Shown: in pieces, positions 45,717 through 54,398 of the stretch | Layout: the number at the start of each line of letters is the position of its first letter | Position numbering within the stretch: position 1 is the first letter of the stretch | Assembly: GCA_964563435.1 (NCBI GenBank) | Contig: CAZLXI010000004.1 | Span: 62,001 to 126,000 of the forward strand | Origin: Leadbetterella sp964563435 | GTDB lineage: Bacteria; Bacteroidota; Bacteroidia; Cytophagales; Spirosomataceae | Length of the DNA: 64,000 nt | Direction: 5' to 3' | Position numbers and translations under genes: made by a program | The notes under the pieces: model-generated | The model's database searches: none | What the model saw: only the letters and a program-made list of their open reading frames with translations | Told to the model about the DNA's origin: nothing

Positions 45717-48488
45717 ATGTATAAGAACGTTTTAAGCTGTTTAACTTTTTTATTGAGTGCGTTTTACGCGCAGGCTCAGACCGGTTCGGTTACCGGGATC
45801 ATTACCGACTCCCAATCGCAGGAAACTCTCATCGGGGTGACGATACGGGTGGAAGGAGCCAACAAGGGGGTGGCTACGGATGTGGAAGGAAAATTCAATT
45901 TGCCCGGATTATCTGCTGGTACCCACACGCTGACGGTTTCCTATGTAGGCTATAAATCACTGAAGGTTGAAGATGTAAAGATAGAGACCGGAAGGATTAC
46001 CGAGCTGAGTATTGCCCTGCAGGCGGCTTTCGGTTTGCTGGAAGAAGTGGTGGTAACGGCCAGAACCGACAAAAGCAGCAGTATGGCCCTGATCAACGAC
46101 CGGAAACTTTCTTCCCTGGTGCTACAGAAAGTAGGCTCGGAAGAACTCACCCTGAAAGGGATCGGTAACGTGGGTGAAGGGTTGAAAAAGGTAGTGGGTG
46201 TGGCGATGGTGGGAGACAAATCTCTTTTTGTGCGGGGTCTGGGTGACCGCTATAATAACGCCACTCTGAACGGCCTGCCTATTCCTTCTACCAACCCCGA
46301 CGTAAAACTTATCCCCCTGGATATTTTCCCCACTTCCATTGTAAAGAATATTGAGGTTCTTAAGTCGTACAGCCCGGTTTATTACGGAGATTTTTCCGGC
46401 GGAACCATTGACATTGTAACACGTGACTATCCCGAGAAGGGTTTTGCGAAACTTTCTCTCTCGGCAGGCTATAATTCTATTTCCACGGGCAAAGAATTCC
46501 TGGGAAAGAAAAGGGAGTTTTCGGATCTCCTGGGATTCTCCCGGAACGGTCGGAACATCCCTGACCTGGTGGGTAGTAGCATGGCTTACGATTCTTACTA
46601 TAATGATAACGTGGATCCGGGCTTTAAGACACCGTTTTCACCGCATACCTATACGGCTCCGGTGAATACAGGTATTGCATTTTCTTCAGGAAACCGCTAC
46701 CTGCTCAATAATAACCGGACCTTCGGCTACCTGCTTACCGTAAATAACAGCAACGAGTACGCTTATCAGCCCGGAAAATCGGCGTGGTTCAATGCCCAGC
46801 AGGATGCCATCTATGATTTTACCACGGAAGATTACTTCTATAAGACCAATACTTCCGCCCTCCTGAATTTATACCTGAAATCGAGCCCGAAAACCAACCT
46901 GTCGGTTACGGGGCTGTTTGTAAACGACTCACGTGACGGTATACAGGATAACTACGGGGATAATTGGGATCTGGGGTCTGTTTACGGTCGCAGAAATACA
47001 CTAATCCAGAATACACTAGCTACCGGCCAGCTAAGTGTAAACCATCGTTTAAGTCAAAGCTGGACCCTTTCCGGCTCAGCAGGGTATACCAAAACCACAG
47101 GTAGTATTCCTGACCGGGCGCAGATCATGGTGGAAGCAAGGGGTGGAGAAGTGCCTCAATACCAGTTTTCACCTAACGGCATTACCGATATCAACCGCTT
47201 TTTCGCTGACCTGCATGACCACGATATGGCTACCCACATCAACTCGAATGTCAAACCGGGTCGAATCTTTAATGAAATTAATTTCGGCTTTGACGCCCGG
47301 TATAAGAAAAGAAAATTTGATGCAAGGCAGATCGATGCTGACGTAAAAAGTATCCGTACGCTGTTTACCCTGGATGAGCTGGGGGAAACCCTGTCGCCCT
47401 CCCGCCTGGGAATGGGCTCTTCCACTACCTGGAGATATAAGGAAGTACCGAATGAACAAAACCGTTATCGCTCCGAAATGCAGATTTATGCCCCTTACTT
47501 TAGCGCTAATTTTATATGGGCGGAGAAATGGAACTTAACAGCGGGCGTGAGATTCGAGAAATCTGTTCAAAGTACAGATTATAAGCTGGACCGTGATGTG
47601 ATATCGGCTCCTTACAGAAATAACACCATCAACGGTAATGATCTGCTTCCCAGCATAACTTTAAAATATGCGGTTACTCCCGGCTCCAGCCTGATCCTGG
47701 CTGGTAGCAAAACCATTTCGCGTCCACTCTTTACGGAGGCAGCGCCTTTCCGCTACAACGAATCTGCCGGAACCGCTCAACGGCAGGGGAATCAGTACCT
47801 GAGAAACGGCTCGAACTATAATGCCGACCTGCGTTACGATATTTTCCCTAACCCGGGGGAGATCATCTCTTTCTCGGTGTTTGGAAAGCGACTGACAGAC
47901 CCTATTGAGCTGGTGAGATTAAACGGTTCGGAACCGATGTTCTCTTTTGTTAACTCAGACAGGGCGATGGTGGCCGGAATTGAAGTAGAATTAAATAAAA
48001 ACCTGGGAAGTCTTTTAGGGGCACAGGCCTTACGTGACTTCTCCGTAGGATTAAACGGTTCTTACCTGTATTCGCAGGTCGAATTTGACCTGGATAAGCT
48101 GGATGACAAAGGCGTACCTTTTTACCCTACAAACTTTAAGAGACCTCTTTTCGGAGCTTCCCCTTACCTGGTTAATGCTGACCTGATGTATCAGGCCCAC
48201 TGGTCGGAGAAAAGCACTACCAGCTTCAGCTTAACCTATAATGTTTTCGGAAAGCGCCTGTTTATCGCCGGTGCCCAGGGCACAGGGGATATTTATGAAA
48301 TGCCGGTAAACACCCTGAATTTCAATATTAACAATACCCTTAGCCGGAATGTAGAGCTAAGGCTCGGGTTCAATAACCTGCTGAATCCCGCTATGGTGTA
48401 CAACCAGGAATTTGCCACCAATGATCTGGAGTACATGAACATCAGGAAAGGTGTTTCGGTTAACGCCACATTGAGTTATTCATTTTAG
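45717..48488 (+). CDS. TonB-dependent receptor (non-SusC type)
   Basis: 923 residues. Signal peptide MYKNVLSCLTFLLSAFYAQA. A CarboxypepD_reg-like domain (residues about 22-105: GSVTGIITDSQSQETLIGVT) precedes the plug (RGLGDRYNNATLNGLPIPST, KNIEVLKSYSPVYYGDFSGG) and a barrel ending GVSVNATLSYSF. The plug signature LFVRGLGDRYN is that of a large Bacteroidota receptor group distinct from SusC. The next gene, 34 nt downstream, encodes a lipoprotein and is probably the surface partner. Substrate unknown. Confidence 0.93.
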   Translation: MYKNVLSCLTFLLSAFYAQAQTGSVTGIITDSQSQETLIGVTIRVEGANKGVATDVEGKFNLPGLSAGTHTLTVSYVGYKSLKVEDVKIETGRITELSIALQAAFGLLEEVVVTARTDKSSSMALINDRKLSSLVLQKVGSEELTLKGIGNVGEGLKKVVGVAMVGDKSLFVRGLGDRYNNATLNGLPIPSTNPDVKLIPLDIFPTSIVKNIEVLKSYSPVYYGDFSGGTIDIVTRDYPEKGFAKLSLSAGYNSISTGKEFLGKKREFSDLLGFSRNGRNIPDLVGSSMAYDSYYNDNVDPGFKTPFSPHTYTAPVNTGIAFSSGNRYLLNNNRTFGYLLTVNNSNEYAYQPGKSAWFNAQQDAIYDFTTEDYFYKTNTSALLNLYLKSSPKTNLSVTGLFVNDSRDGIQDNYGDNWDLGSVYGRRNTLIQNTLATGQLSVNHRLSQSWTLSGSAGYTKTTGSIPDRAQIMVEARGGEVPQYQFSPNGITDINRFFADLHDHDMATHINSNVKPGRIFNEINFGFDARYKKRKFDARQIDADVKSIRTLFTLDELGETLSPSRLGMGSSTTWRYKEVPNEQNRYRSEMQIYAPYFSANFIWAEKWNLTAGVRFEKSVQSTDYKLDRDVISAPYRNNTINGNDLLPSITLKYAVTPGSSLILAGSKTISRPLFTEAAPFRYNESAGTAQRQGNQYLRNGSNYNADLRYDIFPNPGEIISFSVFGKRLTDPIELVRLNGSEPMFSFVNSDRAMVAGIEVELNKNLGSLLGAQALRDFSVGLNGSYLYSQVEFDLDKLDDKGVPFYPTNFKRPLFGASPYLVNADLMYQAHWSEKSTTSFSLTYNVFGKRLFIAGAQGTGDIYEMPVNTLNFNINNTLSRNVELRLGFNNLLNPAMVYNQEFATNDLEYMNIRKGVSVNATLSYSF

Positions 48489-48522
48489 CAAACAAAGAAA
48501 GAATTAATTAAAACTAAATTTT

Positions 48523-49836
48523 ATGAAACGTAAGAATTTGAGAGGATTAGCTTTTGCCGCTCTGGCAATGATCTCGGTCATCGCCTGTGATAACGATGAT
48601 AATGACGGAAACGGAGTAGGCAGAGAAGGTGAACTGGCAGACGGAACCGAGATAGTGGGAGATATATCTAAAAATACGATCCTGGGCAAAGGCAATACAT
48701 ATACCCTGCGCGGAGGAGTTCATGTAACCGGAGGCGCCACTTTGACCATCGAAGAAGGAGTTACGGTGAAGGCGATCACCAACAGCAAGACAGATTATGC
48801 CAATACGGCGTATTTACTTGTGGAGCCGGGTTCTAAAATTGAGGCCGTGGGAACAGCCACAGCCCCCATTGTATTTACTTCCAACGCCGCTACTCCCGCT
48901 CCCCAGGACTGGGGCGGTATCATTCTCTGCGGCAGTGCGCCCATTAACCCGCAGGGGGGCAAAGCTCCCTCTGAAATGGGTGCCGGCGTTACTTACGGTG
49001 GTACAAATGCGGCAGATAACTCAGGTATTTTGAAATATGTGAGGGTGGAATATACCGGTAAAAAGCAGGATGCCGCTAAAGAGCACAATGGCTTTACCTT
49101 TGAAGGGGTAGGCAATGGTACTACCCTGGAATACCTTGCTGTATATAAAGGAGCCGATGACGGTATCGAATTTTTCGGAGGTACGGCTAACCTGAAGTAT
49201 GCATTTGTGAATGGGGCACAGGATGACCTGTTCGACTGGACCTACGGGTGGTCGGGTAATGTTCAGTACCTGGTGGGTATACAGGGAAATGATGTGGCTG
49301 ACAGGGGCATTGAAGCCGACAATAACGGAGATAACAACGGACTGGCTCCGCTTTCGTCGCCTACACTCTCCAACGTTACACTGGTGGGTTCAAAGGAAGC
49401 AAAAACAAATGATAACCCGGATGCGGCCACCGATGCCGATAAGGGAAAAACCATTGGATTAAAACTTCGTGCCGGTACAGGAGGTAAACTCTATAACTTT
49501 GTGGTATATGGGTTTAACAACGGGGTGGACATTCAGCATGATATCACGGTAGCCAATGCCCTTGACGGCAAACTGATCTTTACTAACTCGGATCTTTATG
49601 GCCCGAATCCGTTCAAGTCTTCGCTGGCAACACTGGTACAGAGTGCCTTCTTCAAGACTACCATTACCGTGAGTGCCGAAGATAAGCCTTCTTATATGAA
49701 CGGTTATATCGGTACTACTGCTACCGGAGCCGTTAACCCGTCTACGCTGGGGTCTTTCTTCACTGGCGGTAACTTCAAAGGAGCTGTGGAAACCGGCAAT
49801 AACTGGGTGGCTCAGGGGACGTGGGCAAGACTTTAA
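48523..49836 (+). CDS. Beta-helix-like lipoprotein paired with TonB receptor
   Basis: 437 residues. MKRKNLRGLAFAALAMISVIAC gives lipidation at Cys22, followed by an acidic linker (DNDDNDGNG). The mature part has right-handed beta-helix-like repeats: GGVHVTGGATLTIEEGVTVK, EAVGTATAPIVFTSN, ILKYVRVEYTG, TLEYLAVYKGADDGIEFFGG. Such lipoproteins often follow this class of TonB receptor. A role in ligand capture at the surface is inferred from the operon position only. Convergent with the SMP-30-like gene. Confidence 0.78.
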   Translation: MKRKNLRGLAFAALAMISVIACDNDDNDGNGVGREGELADGTEIVGDISKNTILGKGNTYTLRGGVHVTGGATLTIEEGVTVKAITNSKTDYANTAYLLVEPGSKIEAVGTATAPIVFTSNAATPAPQDWGGIILCGSAPINPQGGKAPSEMGAGVTYGGTNAADNSGILKYVRVEYTGKKQDAAKEHNGFTFEGVGNGTTLEYLAVYKGADDGIEFFGGTANLKYAFVNGAQDDLFDWTYGWSGNVQYLVGIQGNDVADRGIEADNNGDNNGLAPLSSPTLSNVTLVGSKEAKTNDNPDAATDADKGKTIGLKLRAGTGGKLYNFVVYGFNNGVDIQHDITVANALDGKLIFTNSDLYGPNPFKSSLATLVQSAFFKTTITVSAEDKPSYMNGYIGTTATGAVNPSTLGSFFTGGNFKGAVETGNNWVAQGTWARL

Positions 49837-49877
49837 TCGAGGATTCTTACAGAAGGGCGGCCGGTAATTAATCTGTA

Positions 49878-49897
49878 CCCTTCAGACAGGCTCAGGG
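49878..49897. repeat. Dispersed intergenic repeat, copy C (short)
   Basis: CCCTTCAGACAGGCTCAGGG shares the CTTCgACAGGC...CTCAGG pattern of copies A and B, but lacks the middle. Confidence 0.5.
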
Positions 49898-49939
49898 TGA
49901 CAAATGCTACCGTTTAACGATGCAGAGATCACCCTGAGC
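49890..49939. terminator. Hairpin between convergent genes
   Basis: GCTCAGGGTGA (49890-49900) pairs perfectly with TCACCCTGAGC (49929-49939), followed by T5 on the plus strand. Likely bidirectional terminator built from the copy C repeat. Confidence 0.7.
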
Positions 49940-49983
49940 TTTTTCTTTACAGAGAAGCACGGAACGTTGACCGGTCTATCCGG

Positions 49984-50799
49984 TTAATTCCCGATCTTCC
50001 ACGCTTCCACCGTATTAGCAAAAAACGTAGGAATATACAGAATACCCTTTTCAGGATCAAGACCGATATCCGCCGTTTTGAACTTCTCGGTCTGATGGGT
50101 TTCGCGCAGGGTTTTCCGGCTGCCTTGCGCATCCACATGGTAGACATAGCCTGACCACGCGGTCACAAAGAAGCCGTCTTTAAAGGGCTCCACACCGTCA
50201 CCACCATGTTCCAGCTTGCAGATCTCTCTTTGGGTGCGGGTTTCGGGAGAATATTCTATGAAGGCGTTGTTCCCGGTAATGTATAACTTGTTGTTATGCC
50301 ATTTCAGTCCGTTTACACCCCTCAGGTTCTCCAGGTATACTTCAGCTTTTCCATCTTTATAGGCCAGGACTTTCCCGGTGCGTGAGTCAGACACATAAAC
50401 AGTGCCCTTGCCGTCTGCCGTCACATCATTTAAGCCCTCAGCCCCTTCCGGCTTATCTTTTTTCAGGATTTTCCCGGTGCTGGCGTCAACAGACACTATT
50501 TCTGTAATGTCTGCCACATACAGTATATCGCCCACCAGTGCCATGCCTTTAGGAGCATTCAGTCCTGTGGCCCATTGGGGGTTTGTCACTTTTCCTTCCG
50601 TATTCAGCAAGGCTATGCCGCCCTTGCCGTCTGCTTCCCAGGGGCCTCCGTCTATCAGGCTGACGAAGAGCTGTTTACCTGCAAAAAGTACACTTTCCGG
50701 GGTGGCCAGCGTGCTGTCGGTTTGCCAGATCTTCGTGATCGTTTGTGCATGGGCTGCTGACAGCCCCAAAGCCAGTACAGTTGTCAGTAAATGTTTCAT
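49984..50799 (-). CDS. SMP-30/gluconolactonase-like beta-propeller, exported
   Basis: 271 residues. Signal peptide MKHLLTTVLALGLSAAHAQ. Repeated propeller blades: TPESVLFAGKQLFVSLIDGG, APKGMALVGDILYVADI, GLNDVTADGKGTVYVSDSRT, GVNGLKWHNNKLYITGN, GDGVEPFKDGFFVTAWSG. The pattern fits the SMP-30/NHL-type six-bladed propeller. Typical gluconolactonase metal ligands cannot be confirmed by eye, so enzymatic activity is open. It sits between the TonB/lipoprotein pair and a GH5 gene. Confidence 0.8.
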   Translation of the reverse strand: MKHLLTTVLALGLSAAHAQTITKIWQTDSTLATPESVLFAGKQLFVSLIDGGPWEADGKGGIALLNTEGKVTNPQWATGLNAPKGMALVGDILYVADITEIVSVDASTGKILKKDKPEGAEGLNDVTADGKGTVYVSDSRTGKVLAYKDGKAEVYLENLRGVNGLKWHNNKLYITGNNAFIEYSPETRTQREICKLEHGGDGVEPFKDGFFVTAWSGYVYHVDAQGSRKTLRETHQTEKFKTADIGLDPEKGILYIPTFFANTVEAWKIGN

Positions 50800-50871
50800 G
50801 TCTTTCGGTTTTAATGAAGTAAAATAAGGGCTTTTTTCCTAAAATCCCAATTATAGCGCGTCACATCGGGC

Positions 50872-51977
50872 TTATTTGTTAAGCCGTTTCAGGTGTTTTT
50901 TGATATACAAACCCGCAGGGGTGAGGTGTTTTTCCTCCCATTTCCCGTTTACCGGAGCTCCGGGATTAAGCAGGGCGGTGGTTTNNNNNNNNNNNNNNNN
51001 NNNNNNNNNNNNNNNNNNNNNNNNNNNNNNNNNNNNNNNNNNNNNNNNNNNNNNNNNNNNNNNNNNNNNNNNNNNNNNNNNNNNTTTTCCTCCCATTTCC
51101 CGTTTACCGGAGCTCCGGGATTAAGCAGGGCGGTGGTTTCTTTTTTGTCGGTCACGTTCCAGTTGACCCAACTCAGCTGATACTTTTCCATCCAGTCCAT
51201 CCACGTTTTGTTTTTCTCGAGGTCAAAGGCCCCGTCGCCGTTAGATTCTCCCACACCCCATTCGGTGACAAATACCGGCAGGCCTGCCTCAATGGCTCCT
51301 GTAGCGCGATTTCTGAGGCCCTCCTGATGATGGGGCTCGCTGGCGTAGAAATGAAAGGAATAGGCAATATTGTGAAAGCCCGTAAGGGGATCTCTGGCCA
51401 CGATATCGATGTCCTGGTCCCAGGAAGATGAGCCCACTACGATCAGGTTTTCGGGATCATTTTTCCGGATCACCGGTATGAGGGCTTCCGCATAGGTCTT
51501 TATAATTTTCCAGTCGATCCGCTCCGGCTCATTCCATATTTCATAAACGATGAGAGGATTACCGGCATATTTGGCTGAAAACTGATCAAAAAAAGCAATC
51601 GCTTCCTTCACGTTTTTGTCGGCGTGGTGATCGTGCCAGTCCATAATCACGTAGGCACCCCGTTGCAAAGCCCGGTCAATGACCGGGGTGATGCGGCCCC
51701 ACTGAAGTGCAGGGTTACGGAGATAGCCGTTTTCAGGTTCCACCGCCATAGACACCCGGATAACATTGCATTTAAAGGCGTCGATCAGCTCATCCACCAC
51801 CTCTGCGTTATAGTATTTAGCACCGCCCCAGATGCTCCAGGAAAGACTGATGCCCCTGAGCTGGGCAGGTTGACCGTTTTCGAAGTAAACATTTCCTTTG
51901 CCCGCGATCAGCCGGCTTTTTTGACCATAAGCCACCTGGAACAGGCCGATGAAGCAGAAAATAAGTATTTTTTTCAT
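50872..51977 (-). CDS. GH5-family glycoside hydrolase (endoglucanase-like), with false gap
   Basis: Secreted hydrolase: signal peptide MKKILIFCFIGLFQVAYGQ, start at 51977. IVYEIWNEPERIDW carries the acid/base Glu and FVTEWGVGESNG the nucleophile Glu of GH5; YVIMDWHDHHAD and INRVIRVSMA-type blocks (here KCNVIRVSMAVEPENG) agree. The C-terminus reads GKWEEKHLTPAGLYIKKHLK and ends RLNK at the TAA at 50872. 100 Ns (50985-51084) interrupt it, with the same 55 bp on both sides. Deleting the Ns plus one copy leaves 951 nt, 316 residues, in frame. Likely acts on beta-glucan or mannan in the periplasm or medium. Confidence 0.88.
50930..51139. other. Assembly gap with duplicated 55-bp flanks
   Basis: 50930-50984 and 51085-51139 are identical (TTTTCCTCCC...GGTGGTTT), separated by exactly 100 N. 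Two contig ends that overlap by 55 bp were scaffolded with a default-size gap. The translated sequence is a single GH5 gene when merged. Confidence 0.92.
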
Positions 51978-52136
51978 ATTTATTAAGGTTTCAGATGAGA
52001 GAGGCAAGGGCACAATTCCACTGGAACGGCGTCCCGGCGAAGGTAAATATTTTTTAGAAGATCCGGTGTATTCCCGAACCCGGAATGGAATAAAAAGGGT
52101 TATAAACAGACAAAATAGTATTATTGAACCATAAAA

Positions 52137-52160
52137 AAAGCCACGGCACTCCGTGGCTTT
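52137..52160 (-). terminator. Rho-independent terminator after dnaN
   Basis: AAAGCCACGG (52137-52146) pairs with CCGTGGCTTT (52151-52160), 4-nt loop. Read on the minus strand a T run follows (complement of A's at 52132-52136). Confidence 0.8.
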
Positions 52161-52182
52161 CGTATTTTTATCAAAAAACTTC

Positions 52183-53307
52183 TCAGGAATACGAATTCAG
52201 CATCACCGGCATCACCAGCATCAGAATATCTTCATGCTCCTGTTTCGAAGTAGGAACGATCAACCCGGCCCGGTTAGGCTGCGAAAGCTCCATCATCACG
52301 GTGGAGGAGGAGAGGTTACTCAGCATCTCGGAAAGGAACTTTGCGTTAAAGCCGATCTCCAGCGACTCGCCGTCAAACTCACAGGCGATCTTCTCCACCG
52401 CCTCGTTGGAATAATCCAAGTCTTCGGCTGAAATGGTCAGCTCGTTAGCTTCCATTTTCAGACGGATCTGGTGGGTGGTTTTATTGGAGAAAATAGAGAT
52501 CCTTTTCAGGGTGGCCAGGAAGGTAGCCCGCTCTACGATCAGCTTGTACGGATTGGCCTTCGGTATCACATTGTCGTAATCAGGGTAACGTTCGTCGATC
52601 AGGCGACAGATCAGCTTGATATTCCCGAAGCTGAAGAAAGCATTGGAACTGCTGAATTCCGTGATGACAGGAACTGTTTCAGAAGGCAATGAAGTTTTGA
52701 TAAGGTTAAGGGCCTTTCTGGGCAGGATCAGACGGTTTTCGGTTGATGACTGGATGTCGGATCTTCTGTACCGGATCAGACGATGGCCGTCGGTGGCCAC
52801 AAACGTGGTGTTATCGCTCTGAATATCAATGAATACGCCGGTCATGGCCGGGCGAAGATCATCGGTGCTGGTAGCAAAAATAGTGTTGTTAATCGCTGCG
52901 GCCAGTACTTCGGAATTCAGTTCGATGTTGAAGTTCCGGTTGACCTGCGGAGGTTTCGGGAAGTCGAGCGGATTTTCACCCGCAATTTTGAAGCGGCCTG
53001 TGGAAGTCACGATCTCCAAACCGAACGTATCGGTATTAATATTGACCGTGATGGGTTGCTCGGGCAGGCTTTTGAGGGTATCCATGAAAAGCCGGGCCGG
53101 AATGGCAATGGATGCGGAGTCCGAAGAGCTTACCTCCAGTTCTGCCACCATAACCGTCTGCATGTCAGAGGCGGTCACTACCAGCCTGCTTTTATCGAGT
53201 TCGAAAAGAAAATTCTCTAATATAGGAACGATGGGATTGGGGGCGATCACCCCGCTTATATAGGAAAGATTTTTTAATAGTTCAGAACTTGAAACGATAA
53301 ACTTCAT
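52183..53307 (-). CDS. dnaN: DNA polymerase III beta subunit (sliding clamp)
   Basis: Ring-shaped processivity clamp for DNA polymerase III. 374 residues, three similar domains: N-terminal MKFIVSSSELLKNLSYISGV, then GRFKIAGENPLDFPKPP, MTGVFIDIQSDNTTFVATDG, YRRSDIQSS, and the C-terminal LMLVMPVMLNSYS clamp end. dnaA, recF and gyrB are not adjacent, so this is not an oriC-type cluster. Divergent from the GDPD gene across 121 bp with opposing promoter candidates. Confidence 0.96.
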   Translation of the reverse strand: MKFIVSSSELLKNLSYISGVIAPNPIVPILENFLFELDKSRLVVTASDMQTVMVAELEVSSSDSASIAIPARLFMDTLKSLPEQPITVNINTDTFGLEIVTSTGRFKIAGENPLDFPKPPQVNRNFNIELNSEVLAAAINNTIFATSTDDLRPAMTGVFIDIQSDNTTFVATDGHRLIRYRRSDIQSSTENRLILPRKALNLIKTSLPSETVPVITEFSSSNAFFSFGNIKLICRLIDERYPDYDNVIPKANPYKLIVERATFLATLKRISIFSNKTTHQIRLKMEANELTISAEDLDYSNEAVEKIACEFDGESLEIGFNAKFLSEMLSNLSSSTVMMELSQPNRAGLIVPTSKQEHEDILMLVMPVMLNSYS

Positions 53308-53344
53308 TTTCGTAGTTGATAATGTGATCTTGAAAGAGAATCAG

Positions 53345-53352
53345 CAAAAATA
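53345..53352 (-). promoter_or_regulatory. Candidate -7 element for dnaN
   Basis: Minus strand TATTTTTG, an exact TAnnTTTG match, 38 nt upstream of the dnaN ATG. Confidence 0.45.
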
Positions 53353-53377
53353 GTAAAATCCTTTGATTTTGTATGTC

Positions 53378-53408
53378 TTGATATTCATATTTCATTGCTT
53401 TATCTTTA
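53378..53408 (+). promoter_or_regulatory. Candidate promoter for GDPD gene
   Basis: TTG (53378-53380), 20 nt, then TATCTTTA (53401-53408), one base off TAnnTTTG. The ATG is at 53429. Confidence 0.4.
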
Positions 53409-53428
53409 AGGGTTAAATCAAAGAATAT

Positions 53429-54250
53429 ATGCGTCTCATTTCTGTCCTGTTATTTCTGATGATCACTCATTTGTCTGTCGCCCAGAGTAAAGCGGAGGCC
53501 CACCGTACGGAAGACCGCCCCACGGAGGCCCGCCGCGTGGGAGCCCACCGCATAGTAGCCCACCGCGGAGCCTGGAAAAATACGGGCGCTCCCCAAAACT
53601 CACTGGAAGCGTTGAAGCATTCTTTTGAGCTGGGCTGCGGCGGAACGGAATTTGATATCAACATGACGCGTGACGGGGTGCTGGTGATCAATCATGATGC
53701 AGACTACTTCGGCTCAAAAATTGAAGAGCTAAGCTATGCAGAGCTCAACCAAACCAAGCTGAAGAACGGTGAAGGTCTGCCGCTGCTTGAGGATTTCTTC
53801 CAGTTGGCAAAGAAATATCCCGGAACCTTGCTTTTTGCAGAGGTTAAACCTTCTCCTTCCGGAGCAGAAAGGTCTGAAAAGATAGCAGCGGAGACCTACA
53901 AAATGGCGAAGAAATATAACCTGCTAAAACGTACGGTTTTTATCAGTTTCAGCTACGAAGCAGTACTGAAGCTTGTATCGGTCGATAAAAAAGCAAAAGT
54001 GCAATACCTCACCGGAGATAAGGACCCCGATGTTTTAAAGGCCGCGAAGGTACCGGGGCTGGATTATCATTTCTCGGTTTTTGAGAAAAACCCCGAATGG
54101 CTGAAAAAGGCAAAATCACTGGGGCTCAGCACCAATGCCTGGACGGTGAACAAACCGGAGCTGATGGAAGATCTCCTGAAGCAGGGGATCGATTTTCTGA
54201 CCACGGATGAGCCGGAGAAGGCGTTGGAGTTGGTGAAGGGACTGAAATAA
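53429..54250 (+). CDS. Glycerophosphodiester phosphodiesterase
   Basis: Hydrolyses glycerophosphodiesters to glycerol 3-phosphate and an alcohol; exported (signal peptide MRLISVLLFLMITHLSVAQ). The GDPD TIM barrel begins RIVAHRGAWKNTGAPQNSLE (catalytic HRG), followed by GGTEFDINMTRDGVLVINHD with the metal Glu/Asp and second His. 273 residues. Between the signal and the domain, residues about 20-45 are a small repetitive His/Arg stretch (AHRTEDRPTEARRVGAHRIV) encoded by repeated GCCCACCGC-like units. Confidence 0.93.
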   Translation: MRLISVLLFLMITHLSVAQSKAEAHRTEDRPTEARRVGAHRIVAHRGAWKNTGAPQNSLEALKHSFELGCGGTEFDINMTRDGVLVINHDADYFGSKIEELSYAELNQTKLKNGEGLPLLEDFFQLAKKYPGTLLFAEVKPSPSGAERSEKIAAETYKMAKKYNLLKRTVFISFSYEAVLKLVSVDKKAKVQYLTGDKDPDVLKAAKVPGLDYHFSVFEKNPEWLKKAKSLGLSTNAWTVNKPELMEDLLKQGIDFLTTDEPEKALELVKGLK

Positions 54251-54275
54251 CGCCCTGGAAGTTATATTTTCAGGG

Positions 54276-54348
54276 TACTTTTCTTAGGTATTAAAACATG
54301 TGCCGAAAAGTATAAAAGCGGGGAAAAGTAAAAACCCCTAAGAAAGTA
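54276..54348. terminator. Hairpin between convergent genes
   Basis: TACTTTTCTTAGG (54276-54288) pairs with CCTAAGAAAGTA (54337-54348), one bulge, between the GDPD gene and comM. Confidence 0.5.
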
Positions 54349-54398
54349 GCAGTATATAAGTAGCCATTTAAACAGATTTGAAGGGGTTCCTGCGCCGG

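Noticed and set aside
50949..52013. 354-residue GH5 frame translated through the Ns
   Set aside because: The frame crosses an artificial gap and ends in the wrong frame after it; merging the duplicated flanks gives the true C-terminus at 50872.
52183..53307. Replication origin near dnaN
   Set aside because: No dnaA gene or DnaA-box cluster is visible; dnaN stands alone.
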